From assembly GCF_001297125.1 (NCBI RefSeq), contig NZ_LHPC01000028.1, forward strand, positions 372,001 through 436,000: 64,000 nucleotides of DNA, in the 5' to 3' direction. The position numbers and the translations under genes are program-made. The stretch is from Pseudomonas sp. RIT-PI-q. GTDB taxonomy: Bacteria; Pseudomonadota; Gammaproteobacteria; Pseudomonadales; Pseudomonadaceae. Positions 25,589 through 35,900 of the stretch are shown piece after piece (position 1 is the stretch's first letter; each line of letters opens with the position of its first letter). The notes beneath the pieces are model-generated. The model was given only the letters and a program-made list of their open reading frames with translations, had not been told where the DNA came from and ran no database searches.

Positions 25589-26065
25589 GTGTTGCAGGAT
25601 GCTTCCCCACTCTTCAACTTGCTCAGCGAACTGCACCTGAGCGAATTCGAGTCGCAACACCTGTTGCGCCAGATCAGCGAGCGCGACCGCAACCTCGCGG
25701 CCTTCCTGAAATCCCAGAATAAACGCATCGATTTGCTCAGCCAGGTGATCGCCATCACCGTGCTCGGGCAGATCGGCGAACCGCAGCCGGTGATCATTTC
25801 CGAAGGCGGCATAGACTTTCAGCATCCGACGCCGATTGCCGCCGGCGCACACCTCTCGGTCAAACTGGTGCTGATGCCGCAAGCCCTTGGCCTGTTGCTG
25901 CGGGCCCGTGTCACCCATTGCGATCGCAAGGGCGATGGCTATGACATCGGCACAGAGTTCGTTCACCCGACCGATGCGCAACGCCAGTTGCTGGCCCGCT
26001 ACATTTTGCAGAAGCAGGCCCAGGAACGACGCCTGGCCCGCGAACAAATCGAATCAGGCATTTAA
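25589..26065 (+). CDS. PilZ domain protein, 5' end apparently frameshifted
   Basis: 158 residues from a GTG at 25589, but homology-like sequence extends upstream: in the same frame 25502-25588 encodes RRRREQYRIEDSIALEIRPL, which has the RxxxR-type start of PilZ domains, then closes at a TGA at 25499 with no ATG, GTG or TTG in between. The frame one base over reads ...SPLDEED up to 25508, so a missing base near 25508-25510 would join a normal N-terminus to the domain. The domain continues to DIGTEFVHPT and a charged helical C-terminus. PilZ proteins bind cyclic di-GMP. Same position (lolC / this / glpQ-like / sth) as in P. aeruginosa. Could be a true mutation or a sequence error. Confidence 0.7.
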   Translation: MLQDASPLFNLLSELHLSEFESQHLLRQISERDRNLAAFLKSQNKRIDLLSQVIAITVLGQIGEPQPVIISEGGIDFQHPTPIAAGAHLSVKLVLMPQALGLLLRARVTHCDRKGDGYDIGTEFVHPTDAQRQLLARYILQKQAQERRLAREQIESGI

Positions 26066-26079
26066 TTTAAGGAAGAACC

Positions 26080-26802
26080 GTGACCCTCATCTACGGCCAT
26101 CGCGGCGCCAAAGGCGAAGCACCGGAAAACACCCTGACCAGCTTCCAGCAATGCCTCAAGCATGGCGTGCGGCGCTGCGAGCTGGACTTGCACCTGTCCA
26201 TGGACAACGAGTTGATGGTCATCCATGACTCGACGCTCAAGCGCACCACCGACCGGCGCGGCAAAGTCGTTGAGCACACCGCCAAGGAACTGGTGACCTA
26301 CGACGCGCGCAAGGGCGGCCCGGGCTGGATCAAGCCGTGCCCGATTCCAACGTTGGAAGAACTGTTTGAGAAATGCGATTTCGAGCACTGGCAGCTCGAA
26401 GTCAAAAGCGCTTCACGCACTCGCGCCGTCACCACCGTGCTGGCGATTCGCGAAATGGCTCAGCGTTTCGGCATGCTCGACAAGGTGACGATCACCTCGA
26501 GCTCGCGGGAAGTGTTGAAAGCCGCGCAGGACCTGGTGCCGGACGTGTCCCGCGGATTGGTGGCCGAATACGCCTGGCTCGACCCGTTGAAGGTCGCGCA
26601 AAGCTATGGCTGTGAGATTCTGGCGCTGAACTGGACCCTGTGTACGCCGGAACGCCTGCAGAAGGCGCAGCGTCAGGGGCTGCATGTGTCGGTGTGGACA
26701 GTCAACGAGCCCGCGCTGATGCGCAGACTCGCCGACTTCGGCGTTGACAGCCTGATTACAGACTTTCCCGGTTTGGCCAGCGCCACGCTCGAGAATTGCT
26801 GA
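26080..26802 (+). CDS. Cytoplasmic glycerophosphodiester phosphodiesterase
   Basis: 240 residues from a GTG at 26080 with AAGGAAG 5 nt upstream. Hydrolyses glycerophosphodiesters to glycerol 3-phosphate and an alcohol. The N-terminal YGHRGAKGEAPENTLTSF gives the catalytic His and Arg, RCELDLHLSMDNELMVIHD the metal-binding Glu/Asp and second His. No signal peptide, so it is the UgpQ-like rather than the periplasmic GlpQ type. It follows the PilZ gene by 14 bp in the same direction. A GC-rich palindrome (CCGGCCGG at 26814 and 26831) lies in the short convergent gap before sth. Confidence 0.9.
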   Translation: MTLIYGHRGAKGEAPENTLTSFQQCLKHGVRRCELDLHLSMDNELMVIHDSTLKRTTDRRGKVVEHTAKELVTYDARKGGPGWIKPCPIPTLEELFEKCDFEHWQLEVKSASRTRAVTTVLAIREMAQRFGMLDKVTITSSSREVLKAAQDLVPDVSRGLVAEYAWLDPLKVAQSYGCEILALNWTLCTPERLQKAQRQGLHVSVWTVNEPALMRRLADFGVDSLITDFPGLASATLENC

Positions 26803-26844
26803 AATCGGTCTCCCCGGCCGGCTCAGGCCACCGGCCGGAGCCGC

Positions 26845-28239
26845 TCAAAAAAGCCGGTTGAGGCCATCGTACGCCGCTACCCGATAGGCTTCAGCCATGG
26901 TCGGGTAGTTGAACGTCGTGTTGACGAAGTACTTCAGGGTGTTCAGTTCGCCCGGCTGGCTCATGATCGCCTGACCGATGTGCACGATCTCCGACGCCTG
27001 ATAACCGAAGCAGTGAACGCCCAGCACTTCCAGCGTCTCGCGGTGGAACAGGATCTTCAGCATGCCCTGCGGCTCGCCAGCGATCTGTGCACGCGCCATG
27101 CTCTTGAAGAACGCCTTGCCCACTTCGTACGGCACCTTGGCCTGAGTCAGCTCTTGCTCGTTCTTGCCGATCGAGCTGATCTCCGGAATGGTGTAGATGC
27201 CGGTCGGCACGTCATTCACAAAGCGCCAGCTGTTGTTATCGACGATGCTGCCAGCGGCCGAACGGCCCTGGTCGTGCGCGGCACTGGCCAGGCTCGGCCA
27301 GCCGATCACGTCACCGGCACCGTAAATGTTCGGTACGCAAGTGCGGTAGGCTTCGTCGACTTCGATCTGGCCACGGCTGTTGACCTTCACGCCGATGTTT
27401 TCCAGACCCAGCTGATCGGTGTTGCCGGTACGGCCGTTGCACCAGAGCAAGGCGTCGGCCTTGATCTTCTTGCCGGATTTGAGGTGCAGGATCACGCCGT
27501 TGTCCACGCCTTCGACGCGGTCGTAGTCTTCGTTGTGGCGAACCGTGATGTTGTTGTTGCTGAAGTGGTAACTCAACGCCTGGGAAATTTCCGAGTCGAG
27601 GAAGCTCAGCAACTGACCGCGGTTGTCCACCAGCTCAACCAGTACACCCAGGCCACTGAAGATCGACGCGTATTCGCAACCGATCACGCCAGCGCCGTAA
27701 ACGATGAGTTTGCGCGGGGTGTGGCCGAGGCTGAGGATGGTGTCGCTATCGTAGATACGCGGGTGGTGGAAATCGATGTCCGCCGGGCGATACGGGCGCG
27801 AACCGGTGGCGATGATGATGTGCTTGGCCACCAGTTTTTCGACCACGCCGTTGGCGCAGACCACTTCGATGGTTTGCTCGTCGGCGAAGCTGCCGGTGCC
27901 GAAGAACACGTCGACGCGGTTACGGGCGTAGTAGCCGGTGCGCGAGGCAACTTGTTTGGAAATGACTTTCTCGGCGCTTTTCAACACGTCCGGAAACGAG
28001 AACCAGCGCGGCTCACCAATGGCCCGGAACATCGGGTTGGTGTTGAACTGCATGATCTGCCGGACCGAGTGACGCAGTGCCTTGGACGGGATGGTGCCCA
28101 GATGGGTGCAGTTGCCGCCGACCTGGCGACGGCTATCGACCATCGCCACCTTGCGCCCTGCTTTGGCGGCGTTCATTGCCGCGCCTTCTCCCGCCGGGCC
28201 GGAACCCAGCACCACCACGTCGTAGTTGTAGACAGCCAT
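26845..28239 (-). CDS. sth: Soluble pyridine nucleotide transhydrogenase
   Basis: 464 residues. FAD-dependent enzyme transferring hydride between NADPH and [23 protein letters not shown] is the FAD-binding loop; [17 protein letters not shown] replaces the redox-active CxxxxC disulfide of dihydrolipoamide dehydrogenases with a single Cys, as expected for Sth; [17 protein letters not shown] is the NAD(P) site; [16 protein letters not shown] the second FAD motif. Length matches the family (464). Single gene converging on the phosphodiesterase gene. Confidence 0.96.
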   Translation of the reverse strand: MAVYNYDVVVLGSGPAGEGAAMNAAKAGRKVAMVDSRRQVGGNCTHLGTIPSKALRHSVRQIMQFNTNPMFRAIGEPRWFSFPDVLKSAEKVISKQVASRTGYYARNRVDVFFGTGSFADEQTIEVVCANGVVEKLVAKHIIIATGSRPYRPADIDFHHPRIYDSDTILSLGHTPRKLIVYGAGVIGCEYASIFSGLGVLVELVDNRGQLLSFLDSEISQALSYHFSNNNITVRHNEDYDRVEGVDNGVILHLKSGKKIKADALLWCNGRTGNTDQLGLENIGVKVNSRGQIEVDEAYRTCVPNIYGAGDVIGWPSLASAAHDQGRSAAGSIVDNNSWRFVNDVPTGIYTIPEISSIGKNEQELTQAKVPYEVGKAFFKSMARAQIAGEPQGMLKILFHRETLEVLGVHCFGYQASEIVHIGQAIMSQPGELNTLKYFVNTTFNYPTMAEAYRVAAYDGLNRLF

Positions 28240-28425
28240 GCGTACTCCTCAGAACAGGCCGCGGCGCCATCGGCACCTGCGGCTAAATCACGCCGATCTG
28301 TGGCGTGAAGGAACAATTTGGGGCCAGTGCAGAACCCGGACACAGTCTATAGAAGCGTCAACGCCGCGCACATTAACCCTTGGTCGCGTCGTAGGCTAGT
28401 TTTGCCTGCACTACAACGCCAGTCT

Positions 28426-29448
28426 TCACTCGGTTTTTGCGCCACTCAAGCGCTCAAAAGCCTGAGTGGTTCGTGTGACGAAACCTGTATCGGCACGAAT
28501 CACAAAGAATGCACCAATGTCGTGTTTTTCTGCGTAGTCCCAACCGCGCTCCGGGCCGAGAATCAGCAACAGCGTCGATAAGCCATCGGCCATCAACGCC
28601 GAAGGATTAATCACCGTGACTGACGCCAGGGTGTGTGCGACCGGTGCACCGGTGCGGGCATCGAAGGTGTGGGAATAACGCCGACCGTCCTGTACGAAAT
28701 AATTGCGGTAGTCACCGGACGTCGACACGCCGTAGCCGTCGACCGCGATGATGCGTTCAGCCACTTGCTGATCATCTCGAGGTTCTTCCAAAGCGATGCG
28801 CCAGGGCGAGCCGTCGAGTTTCTTGCCCGCAGCCTTGAGTTCGCCGGTGGCTTCGGCGAGGTAGTTATGGATGCCCAGCTCTTCCAGCCTTGCGGCAATC
28901 GTGTCGACGGCGTATCCGGCGGCGATGCTATTGAAGTCGACTTCGACGGCGGCGTCCTTGCACAACTGATCGCGATCGATGTGCAAGTGCTGGTAACCGA
29001 CTCGCTGCCGCACTTCGGCGAGGGCCTGGGCAGCGGGGACTTTTTCCTCGCGGGCTTGCGGGCCGAAACCCCAGAGATTGAGCAGCGGCTCGACGGTAAG
29101 GTCGTAGGAGCCTGCGCTTTGTTCCGACAGCTGCTCACCGACGCGGACCAGTTTGAGGATGGACGCGGGCATTTTCTGACAGCGATTGGCCGGGAGATCG
29201 TTGAAGCGCTCGATGTCGGAGTCGCTGCGGTAGGTCGACATTTGTTGATCGACGTCAGCGAGGATCTTTTCGACCTCGGCCTGCACCGCTTTCGGCCCGG
29301 GCGTGGAGGAATGCCTTACGTATTGAATGGAGTAGCGACTGCCCATGGTCGGGCCGTCGAAGCGTTCCAGGCTATCGCCGTTGCCACAACCGGACAAAAC
29401 GCAGGCCAGCATCACAATCACAATCCCGATCCACCGTCCAGTTAACAA
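28426..29448 (-). CDS. apbE: FAD:protein FMN transferase (lipoprotein)
   Basis: 340 residues from a TTG at 29448, chosen because GAGGGGAG lies 8 nt upstream and it gives a compact signal ([21 protein letters not shown]); an ATG at 29481 adds 11 residues and is the alternative. The LSGC lipobox makes it a lipid-anchored periplasmic protein. ApbE domain: [65 protein letters not shown]. It attaches FMN to Ser/Thr of periplasmic flavoproteins such as NqrB/NqrC or RnfG. In P. aeruginosa apbE borders the nqr operon; no nqr genes are present here. Confidence 0.9.
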   Translation of the reverse strand: MLTGRWIGIVIVMLACVLSGCGNGDSLERFDGPTMGSRYSIQYVRHSSTPGPKAVQAEVEKILADVDQQMSTYRSDSDIERFNDLPANRCQKMPASILKLVRVGEQLSEQSAGSYDLTVEPLLNLWGFGPQAREEKVPAAQALAEVRQRVGYQHLHIDRDQLCKDAAVEVDFNSIAAGYAVDTIAARLEELGIHNYLAEATGELKAAGKKLDGSPWRIALEEPRDDQQVAERIIAVDGYGVSTSGDYRNYFVQDGRRYSHTFDARTGAPVAHTLASVTVINPSALMADGLSTLLLILGPERGWDYAEKHDIGAFFVIRADTGFVTRTTQAFERLSGAKTE

Positions 29449-29605
29449 ATCTTCATCTCCCCTCAAAACCGCGCCCGCCATTATGGGCCTCAGAGCGCAT
29501 GGGAGCGAGGTCTGTCCAGCGCCCGACAGTAAGACGCAAAACCTGTGGGCTCGCTCCCACAGGTGCAGCGTTTCAAACAAGATTTACCAGCGTGAGTATC
29601 TACAC

Positions 29606-30904
29606 ATGTCCTCCAACACGAGCAAAGGCAAAGCGATTTTTCGCGTTGTCAGCGGTAATTTTCTCGAGATGTTCGACTTTATGGTCTACGGCTTTTACGC
29701 CACGGCCATCGCCAAAACCTTCTTCCCGGCCGACAGCGCTTTCGCTTCCTTGATGTTGTCTTTGGCCACCTTCGGTGCCGGCTTCCTGATGCGCCCGTTG
29801 GGTGCGATCTTTCTTGGCGCCTATATTGACCGTCACGGCCGTCGCAAAGGCTTGATCATCACCCTGGCGATGATGGCTGCCGGCACAGTCTTGATTGCCT
29901 GCGTACCGGGTTACGCCACTTTGGGCGTGGCCGCGCCGCTGATCGTGCTGTTCGGTCGACTGCTGCAAGGTTTCTCCGCCGGAGTGGAATTGGGGGGGGT
30001 GTCGGTGTACCTCGCCGAGATCTCCACGCCGGGCCGCAAGGGCTTCTTTGTCAGCTGGCAGTCCGCCAGCCAGCAAGCCGCGGTGGTCTTCGCCGGCCTG
30101 CTGGGTGTGGGTTTGAACCACTGGCTGAGCCCGGAACAAATGGGTGACTGGGGCTGGCGCGTGCCGTTCCTGATCGGCTGCATGATCGTGCCGGTGATCT
30201 TCGTGATTCGTCGGTCACTGGAAGAAACGCCGGAGTTCCAGGCGCGCAAACATCGCCCTACCTTGCGCGAGATCGTCCGTTCGATCGGGCAGAACTTTGG
30301 CATCGTCATCGCCGGCATGGCATTGGTGGTGATGACCACCGTGTCGTTCTACCTGATCACCGCCTACACCCCGACCTTCGGCAAAGCCGAGCTGCACCTG
30401 TCGGATCTGGATGCGTTGCTGGTGACGGTGTGCATTGGCTTGTCGAACTTCTTCTGGCTGCCGGTGATGGGCGCATTTTCCGACAGGATCGGGCGTAAAC
30501 CCTTACTGCTGGCGGCGACCATTCTGGCGATCCTCACCGCTTACCCTGCCCTGTCGTGGCTGGTAGCGAACCCGAGCTTCAGCCATTTGCTGATCGTTGA
30601 GTTATGGCTGTCGTTCCTGTATGGCTCGTACAACGGCGCCATGGTAGTGGCGTTGACCGAGATCATGCCGGTGGAAGTTCGCACGACCGGCTTCTCGTTG
30701 GCCTACAGCCTGGCGACGGCAACCTTCGGTGGCTTTACGCCGGCGGCCTGTACGTACCTGATTCATGTGCTGGACAACAAGGCGGCACCGGGGATCTGGC
30801 TCAGTGGCGCGGCGGTGTTGGGGCTGATTGCGACGCTGGTGTTGTTCCGGGGCAACAAGCATGAATTGCGGACGGCGCAGGCAGCGGTGGTTGGTGGCGA
30901 CTGA
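29606..30904 (+). CDS. MFS transporter, citrate/tricarballylate-proton symporter type
   Basis: 432 residues from the ATG at 29606. Twelve membrane segments of the metabolite:H+ symporter group: opening [17 protein letters not shown], the MFS loop [13 protein letters not shown] after segment 2, [22 protein letters not shown], and the repeat loop [13 protein letters not shown] between 8 and 9. The EMFDFMVYG start and [11 protein letters not shown] loop are those of CitA/TcuC-like citrate or tricarballylate carriers. Substrate not provable from sequence. Divergent from apbE across about 157 bp. Confidence 0.85.
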   Translation: MSSNTSKGKAIFRVVSGNFLEMFDFMVYGFYATAIAKTFFPADSAFASLMLSLATFGAGFLMRPLGAIFLGAYIDRHGRRKGLIITLAMMAAGTVLIACVPGYATLGVAAPLIVLFGRLLQGFSAGVELGGVSVYLAEISTPGRKGFFVSWQSASQQAAVVFAGLLGVGLNHWLSPEQMGDWGWRVPFLIGCMIVPVIFVIRRSLEETPEFQARKHRPTLREIVRSIGQNFGIVIAGMALVVMTTVSFYLITAYTPTFGKAELHLSDLDALLVTVCIGLSNFFWLPVMGAFSDRIGRKPLLLAATILAILTAYPALSWLVANPSFSHLLIVELWLSFLYGSYNGAMVVALTEIMPVEVRTTGFSLAYSLATATFGGFTPAACTYLIHVLDNKAAPGIWLSGAAVLGLIATLVLFRGNKHELRTAQAAVVGGD

Positions 30905-30910
30905 TCGATC

Positions 30911-30999
30911 GCCTTCGCGGGCAAGCCTCGCTCCTACAGGTCGCATGCGATCTCAATATCGACGCACAACCTGTAGGAGCGAGGCTCGCCCGCGAAGAG
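30911..30999. repeat. REP pair (REPIN) after the MFS gene
   Basis: CTTCGCGGGCAAGCCTCGCT near 30913 and AGCGAGGCTCGCCCGCGAAG near 30978 are inverted copies around about 35 bp. Confidence 0.85.
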
Positions 31000-31043
31000 G
31001 CCCGCCCAGACAACACACCTGTAACTGACAAACCCCACAAACA

Positions 31044-31073
31044 AAAACGCCCCGACCAAAGTCGGGGCGTTTT
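31044..31073. terminator. Bidirectional intrinsic terminator
   Basis: AAAACGCCCCGAC pairs with GTCGGGGCGTTTT across a 4-nt loop, serving the MFS gene (+) and gap (-), which converge here. Confidence 0.92.
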
Positions 31074-31093
31074 CATGTGCAGCTAACTCACGC

Positions 31094-32542
31094 TTAGCGC
31101 GGGAACGCTGGCGGGTTTACACCGGCCATGTCTTCCATCACGCGAACCACCTGGCAGCTGTAACCGAACTCGTTGTCGTACCAAACGTACAGAACAACGC
31201 GGTTGTCTTGGGTGATGGTCGCTTCAGCGTCCACAACACCTGCGTGGCGCGAGCCAACGAAGTCGGTGGAAACCACTTCCTGCGAATTGACGTAGTCGAT
31301 TTGCTTGTGCAGATCGGAGTGCATGGCCATTTGGCGCAGGTACTCGTTGATCTCTTCGCGAGTGGTGGCTTTCTCAAGGTTCAGGTTGAGAATGGCCATC
31401 GACACGTTTGGCGTCGGAACGCGGATCGCGTTACCGGTCAACTTGCCAGCCAGTTCAGGCAGCGCCTTGGCAGCAGCAGTGGCAGCACCGGTCTCGGTGA
31501 TCACCATGTTCAGCGCGGCGCTACGACCACGGCGATCGCCTTTGTGGAAGTTGTCGATCAGGTTCTGGTCGTTGGTGTACGAGTGAACCGTTTCAACGTG
31601 ACCGTTGACGATGCCGAACTTGTCGTTGACCGCCTTCAGCACCGGCACGATGGCGTTGGTGGTGCAGGAAGCCGCGGAAACGATCTTGTCGTCAGCGGTG
31701 ATGTCGCCGTGGTTGATGCCGTGAACGATGTTCTTCAGCTTGCCTTTGCCAGGCGCGGTCAGAACAACGCGGTCGATACCCGGGCAGGCCAAGTGCTGGC
31801 CCAGGCCGTCGGCGTCACGCCATACACCGGTGTTGTCCACCAGCAGTGCGTCTTTGATGCCGTACTGGGTGTAGTCCACTTCAGTCGGGTTTTTCGCGTA
31901 GATAACCTGGATCAGGTTGCCGTTGGCGGTGATGGTGTTGTTGGCTTCATCAATGGTGATGGTGCCATCGAACGGACCATGAACCGAGTCGCGACGCAGC
32001 AGGCTGGCACGCTTGACCAGGTCGTTCTCGGCGCCCTTGCGGACAACGATGGCGCGCAGACGCAGGCCGTCGCCACCACCGGTTTTCTCGATCAGGATGC
32101 GCGCCAGCAGACGGCCGATACGACCGAAACCGTACAGGACAACGTCGGTGCCTTTGCGAGCGGAAACGTTTTGCTGGCCAACCACGTCAGCCAGTTCTTC
32201 ACGGACGAACTGCTCGGCAGTGCGGCCATTGCCGGTGGTCTTGAATTTGACCGCAAGCTTGCCCAGGTCTACCGAAGCGGCGCCGAGCTTGAGCTCGCTC
32301 ATCGCTTTGAGCAGTGGGAATGTTTCGTGGACGGACAGTTCGCTGTCATCGGACTGGCGATGACGAGCAAAACGGTGAGCTTTGAGAATCGCAATGACTG
32401 AACGATTGATCAGGCTGCGGCCATAGATCGAGCTCACCACGTTGTTGTTGCGGTAGAGCTGACCGATAAGCGGAATCATCGCTTCTGCGAGTGCTTCACG
32501 GTCGATCCATTCACCAAGACACTGGTCGGGCTTCTGAGTCAC
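31094..32542 (-). CDS. gap: Glyceraldehyde-3-phosphate dehydrogenase, long form
   Basis: 482 residues from a GTG at 32542, preferred because GGAAGG lies 5 nt upstream and the family begins 'TQKPDQCLGEW'; an ATG 15 bp earlier has no such site. A helical N-terminal extension of about 120 residues precedes a normal GAPDH: VVLYGFGRIGRLLARI (NAD loop), SAASCTTNAIVPVLKAV with catalytic Cys, HSYTNDQNLIDN with the catalytic His, YDNEFGYSCQVVRVMEDM at the end. This long type is a second GAPDH of pseudomonads, thought to act mainly in gluconeogenesis. Divergent from mfd. Confidence 0.92.
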   Translation of the reverse strand: MTQKPDQCLGEWIDREALAEAMIPLIGQLYRNNNVVSSIYGRSLINRSVIAILKAHRFARHRQSDDSELSVHETFPLLKAMSELKLGAASVDLGKLAVKFKTTGNGRTAEQFVREELADVVGQQNVSARKGTDVVLYGFGRIGRLLARILIEKTGGGDGLRLRAIVVRKGAENDLVKRASLLRRDSVHGPFDGTITIDEANNTITANGNLIQVIYAKNPTEVDYTQYGIKDALLVDNTGVWRDADGLGQHLACPGIDRVVLTAPGKGKLKNIVHGINHGDITADDKIVSAASCTTNAIVPVLKAVNDKFGIVNGHVETVHSYTNDQNLIDNFHKGDRRGRSAALNMVITETGAATAAAKALPELAGKLTGNAIRVPTPNVSMAILNLNLEKATTREEINEYLRQMAMHSDLHKQIDYVNSQEVVSTDFVGSRHAGVVDAEATITQDNRVVLYVWYDNEFGYSCQVVRVMEDMAGVNPPAFPR

Positions 32543-32921
32543 GGGAACCTTCCACATATGTAGGGGCAGAAAAAAGGGGCTACATTATGCCGCCGAGTGC
32601 CTCTCGTAGCAATGCGCGCCTGTCGTGCGGACAGTAACAAATTTCCGTTCAAAAAACTTACGCCGCGCTGGAGCCCAGTAAAACCGGGCCTTCCAGCACA
32701 GTCAATTTTTTGGAGGTAGCGCTGCCTTGTCCGTAACCATCCGTAACACTGGTTGGTTTTGCCACTACATAATCGCTGATTTTCACTAAAAAACGGCCGG
32801 ATTTTGTCTTTACCACTACATTTTGCCCAACCCGCGTAATAGACATATCTGCAACTGACAGCCGGCACCTGAGGCCGCTACAATTACCGACTTTGTCGCA
32901 ACGCTTGGAGCTCAACCTTCC
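32543..32921. promoter_or_regulatory. Divergent region between gap and mfd
   Basis: 379 bp with no convincing gene. Short open frames on the minus strand (for example around 32658-32915) lack ribosome-binding sites and family resemblance. Contains the promoters of gap (-) and mfd (+). Confidence 0.5.
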
Positions 32922-35900
32922 GTGCCCGTTCTGCGTCTACCGCTTCTCCCTGCCGCGGCAGGTAAACAGCACTGGGGCAATCTGCCCGGTGCCGCCCTGA
33001 GCCTGGCCATTGCCGAGGCCGCCAGCGCTGCCAAGCGCTTTACCCTGCTGCTGACCGCCGACAGCCAAAGTGCCGAACGGCTGGAACAGGAGCTGAGTTT
33101 CTTCGCCCCGGATTTGCCGGTGCTGCATTTCCCGGACTGGGAAACCCTGCCCTACGATCTGTTTTCGCCGCACCAGGACATCATTTCCCAGCGTATTTCG
33201 GCCCTGTATCGGTTGCCGGAGCTGAGCCATGGCGTGCTGGTCGTGCCGATCACGACTGCCTTGCATCGCCTGGCGCCGACCAAATTCCTGCTCGGCAGCA
33301 GCCTGGTGCTGGACATCGGCCAGAAGCTCGACGTCGAGCAAATGCGCACCCGGCTTGAAGCCAGCGGCTATCGCTACGTCGACACGGTGTACGAGCACGG
33401 CGAATTTACCGTACGCGGCTCGCTGATCGATCTGTTCCCGATGGGCAGCAAATTACCCTTCCGTATCGACCTGTTCGACGACGAAATCGAGACGCTTCGT
33501 ACATTCGATCCGGAAAACCAGCGCTCCATCGACAAGGTGGAAACCGTTCGCCTGCTGCCCGCGCGAGAGTTTCCGCTGCAAAAGGACGCGGTCACGCGGT
33601 TCAAGGCGCGCTTCCGTGAGCGTTTCGATGTCGACTTCCGTCGCTGCCCGATCTTCCAGGATCTGAGCAGCGGGATTACACCGGCCGGTATCGAGTACTA
33701 CTTGCCGCTGTTCTTCGACGAAACCTCCACGCTGTTCGACTACCTGCCCCAGGACACGCAAGTGTTTTCCCTGCCGGGCATCGAGCAAGCGGCAGAGAAT
33801 TTCTGGAACGATGTGCGCAATCGCTATGAAGAGCGCCGCGTCGATCCCTCCCGTCCTTTATTGCCACCGGCCGAATTGTTCCTGCCGGTAGAGGATTGCT
33901 TCGCACGCCTGAAGAACTGGCCGCGCGTTGTCGCCAGCCAACAAGACGTGGACACCGGTGTCGGCCGCGAGCGCTTCCCGGCTCGGGAGTTGCCGAACCT
34001 GGCCATCGAAGCCAAGGCCACCCAACCGTTGGCGGCACTGGCCGGCTTCCTCGACGAATTCCCTGGCCGCGTACTGTTTACCGCCGAGTCTGCGGGTCGT
34101 CGCGAAGTGCTGCTGGAATTGCTGGACCGTTTGAAGCTGCGGCCGAAAACCGTCGACAGCTGGCCGGATTTTGTCGCGAGCAAGGAGCGCCTGGCGATCA
34201 CCATCGCCCCGCTCGACGAAGGTCTGGTGCTCGACGACCCGGCCTTGGCGCTGGTGGCCGAAAGCCCATTGTTCGGTCAGCGCGTAATGCAGCGTCGTCG
34301 CCGCGAAAAACGTGCCGACGCCAACAACGATGCCGTGATCAAGAACCTCACCGAGCTGCGCGAAGGCGCGCCGGTGGTGCACATCGATCACGGTGTCGGT
34401 CGCTATCTGGGCCTCGCCACGCTGGAAATCGACAACCAGGCCGCTGAATTCCTCGCCCTCGAATACGCCGAAAACGCCAAGCTTTACGTGCCGGTGGCCA
34501 ACCTGCACCTGATCGCCCGTTACACCGGCAGCGACGATGCGCTGGCCCCGCTGCACCGTCTCGGTTCCGAGACCTGGCAGAAAGCCAAACGCAAAGCCGC
34601 CGAACAGGTGCGCGACGTCGCCGCCGAATTGCTCGACATCTATGCCCGTCGTGCCGCCCGCGAAGGTTATGCCTTCGCCGACCCGAAAGCCGATTACGCG
34701 ACCTTCAGTGCCGGCTTCCCCTTCGAAGAAACCCCGGACCAGCAAACCACCATCGAAGCGGTGCGCGCCGACATGCTCGCGCCGAAACCGATGGACCGCC
34801 TGGTCTGCGGCGACGTTGGTTTCGGCAAGACCGAAGTGGCGATGCGCGCAGCCTTCATCGCGGTGCACGGTGGTCGTCAGGTGGCGATTCTGGTGCCGAC
34901 CACCCTGCTCGCCCAGCAGCACTACAACAGTTTCCGCGACCGCTTCGCCGACTGGCCGGTGACCGTGGAAGTGATGAGCCGCTTCAAGTCGACCAAGGAA
35001 GTCAACGCCGCCGTCGCGGACCTCGCCGAAGGCAAGATCGACATCGTCATCGGCACGCACAAGTTGCTGCAGGACGACGTCAAAATCAAAAACCTCGGGC
35101 TGGTGATCATCGACGAAGAGCACCGTTTCGGTGTCCGTCAGAAGGAACAGCTCAAGGCCCTGCGCAGTGAAGTCGACATCCTCACCCTGACCGCCACACC
35201 GATTCCGCGCACGCTGAACATGGCGGTGTCGGGCATGCGCGACCTGTCGATCATCGCCACGCCGCCGGCCCGTCGCTTGTCGGTGCGGACCTTCGTCATG
35301 GAGCAGAACAAGAGCACGGTCAAAGAAGCCCTGCTCCGGGAGCTGCTGCGTGGCGGTCAGGTCTATTACCTGCACAACGACGTGAAGACCATCGAGAAAT
35401 GCGCCGCCGACCTCGCCGAACTGGTGCCGGAAGCGCGGATCGGCATTGGCCACGGGCAGATGCGCGAACGCGATCTCGAACAGGTCATGAGCGATTTCTA
35501 CCACAAGCGTTTCAACGTGCTGATCGCCTCGACCATTATCGAGACCGGCATCGACGTGCCGAGCGCCAACACCATCATCATCGAGCGTGCCGACAAGTTC
35601 GGCCTGGCGCAGTTGCACCAGTTGCGCGGTCGCGTCGGCCGCAGTCACCACCAGGCGTACGCTTACCTGCTGACGCCGCCGCGCCAGCAAATCACCCCGG
35701 ACGCGGAAAAGCGTCTGGAGGCGATCGCCAACACGCAGGACCTCGGGGCGGGCTTCGTGCTCGCCACCAACGACCTGGAAATCCGTGGTGCCGGCGAACT
35801 GCTCGGCGACGGTCAGAGCGGGCAGATCCAGGCCGTCGGCTTCACGCTGTACATGGAAATGCTCGAGCGCGCAGTGAAGTCGATCCGCAAGGGCGAACAA

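Noticed and set aside
25329..25640. 103-codon plus-strand frame reading through the C12 tract into SPLDEED
   Set aside because: Its first half is antisense to lolC and it ends out of frame with the PilZ domain; only the SPLDEED part is used here, as evidence for a frameshift.
26814..26838. GC-rich palindrome between the phosphodiesterase gene and sth as a terminator
   Set aside because: CCGGCCGG arms pair well but no T-run follows on either strand, so it was not listed as a terminator.
32539..32915. Short minus-strand frames between gap and mfd
   Set aside because: No ribosome-binding site, no family resemblance, overlap with the promoters of both flanking genes.
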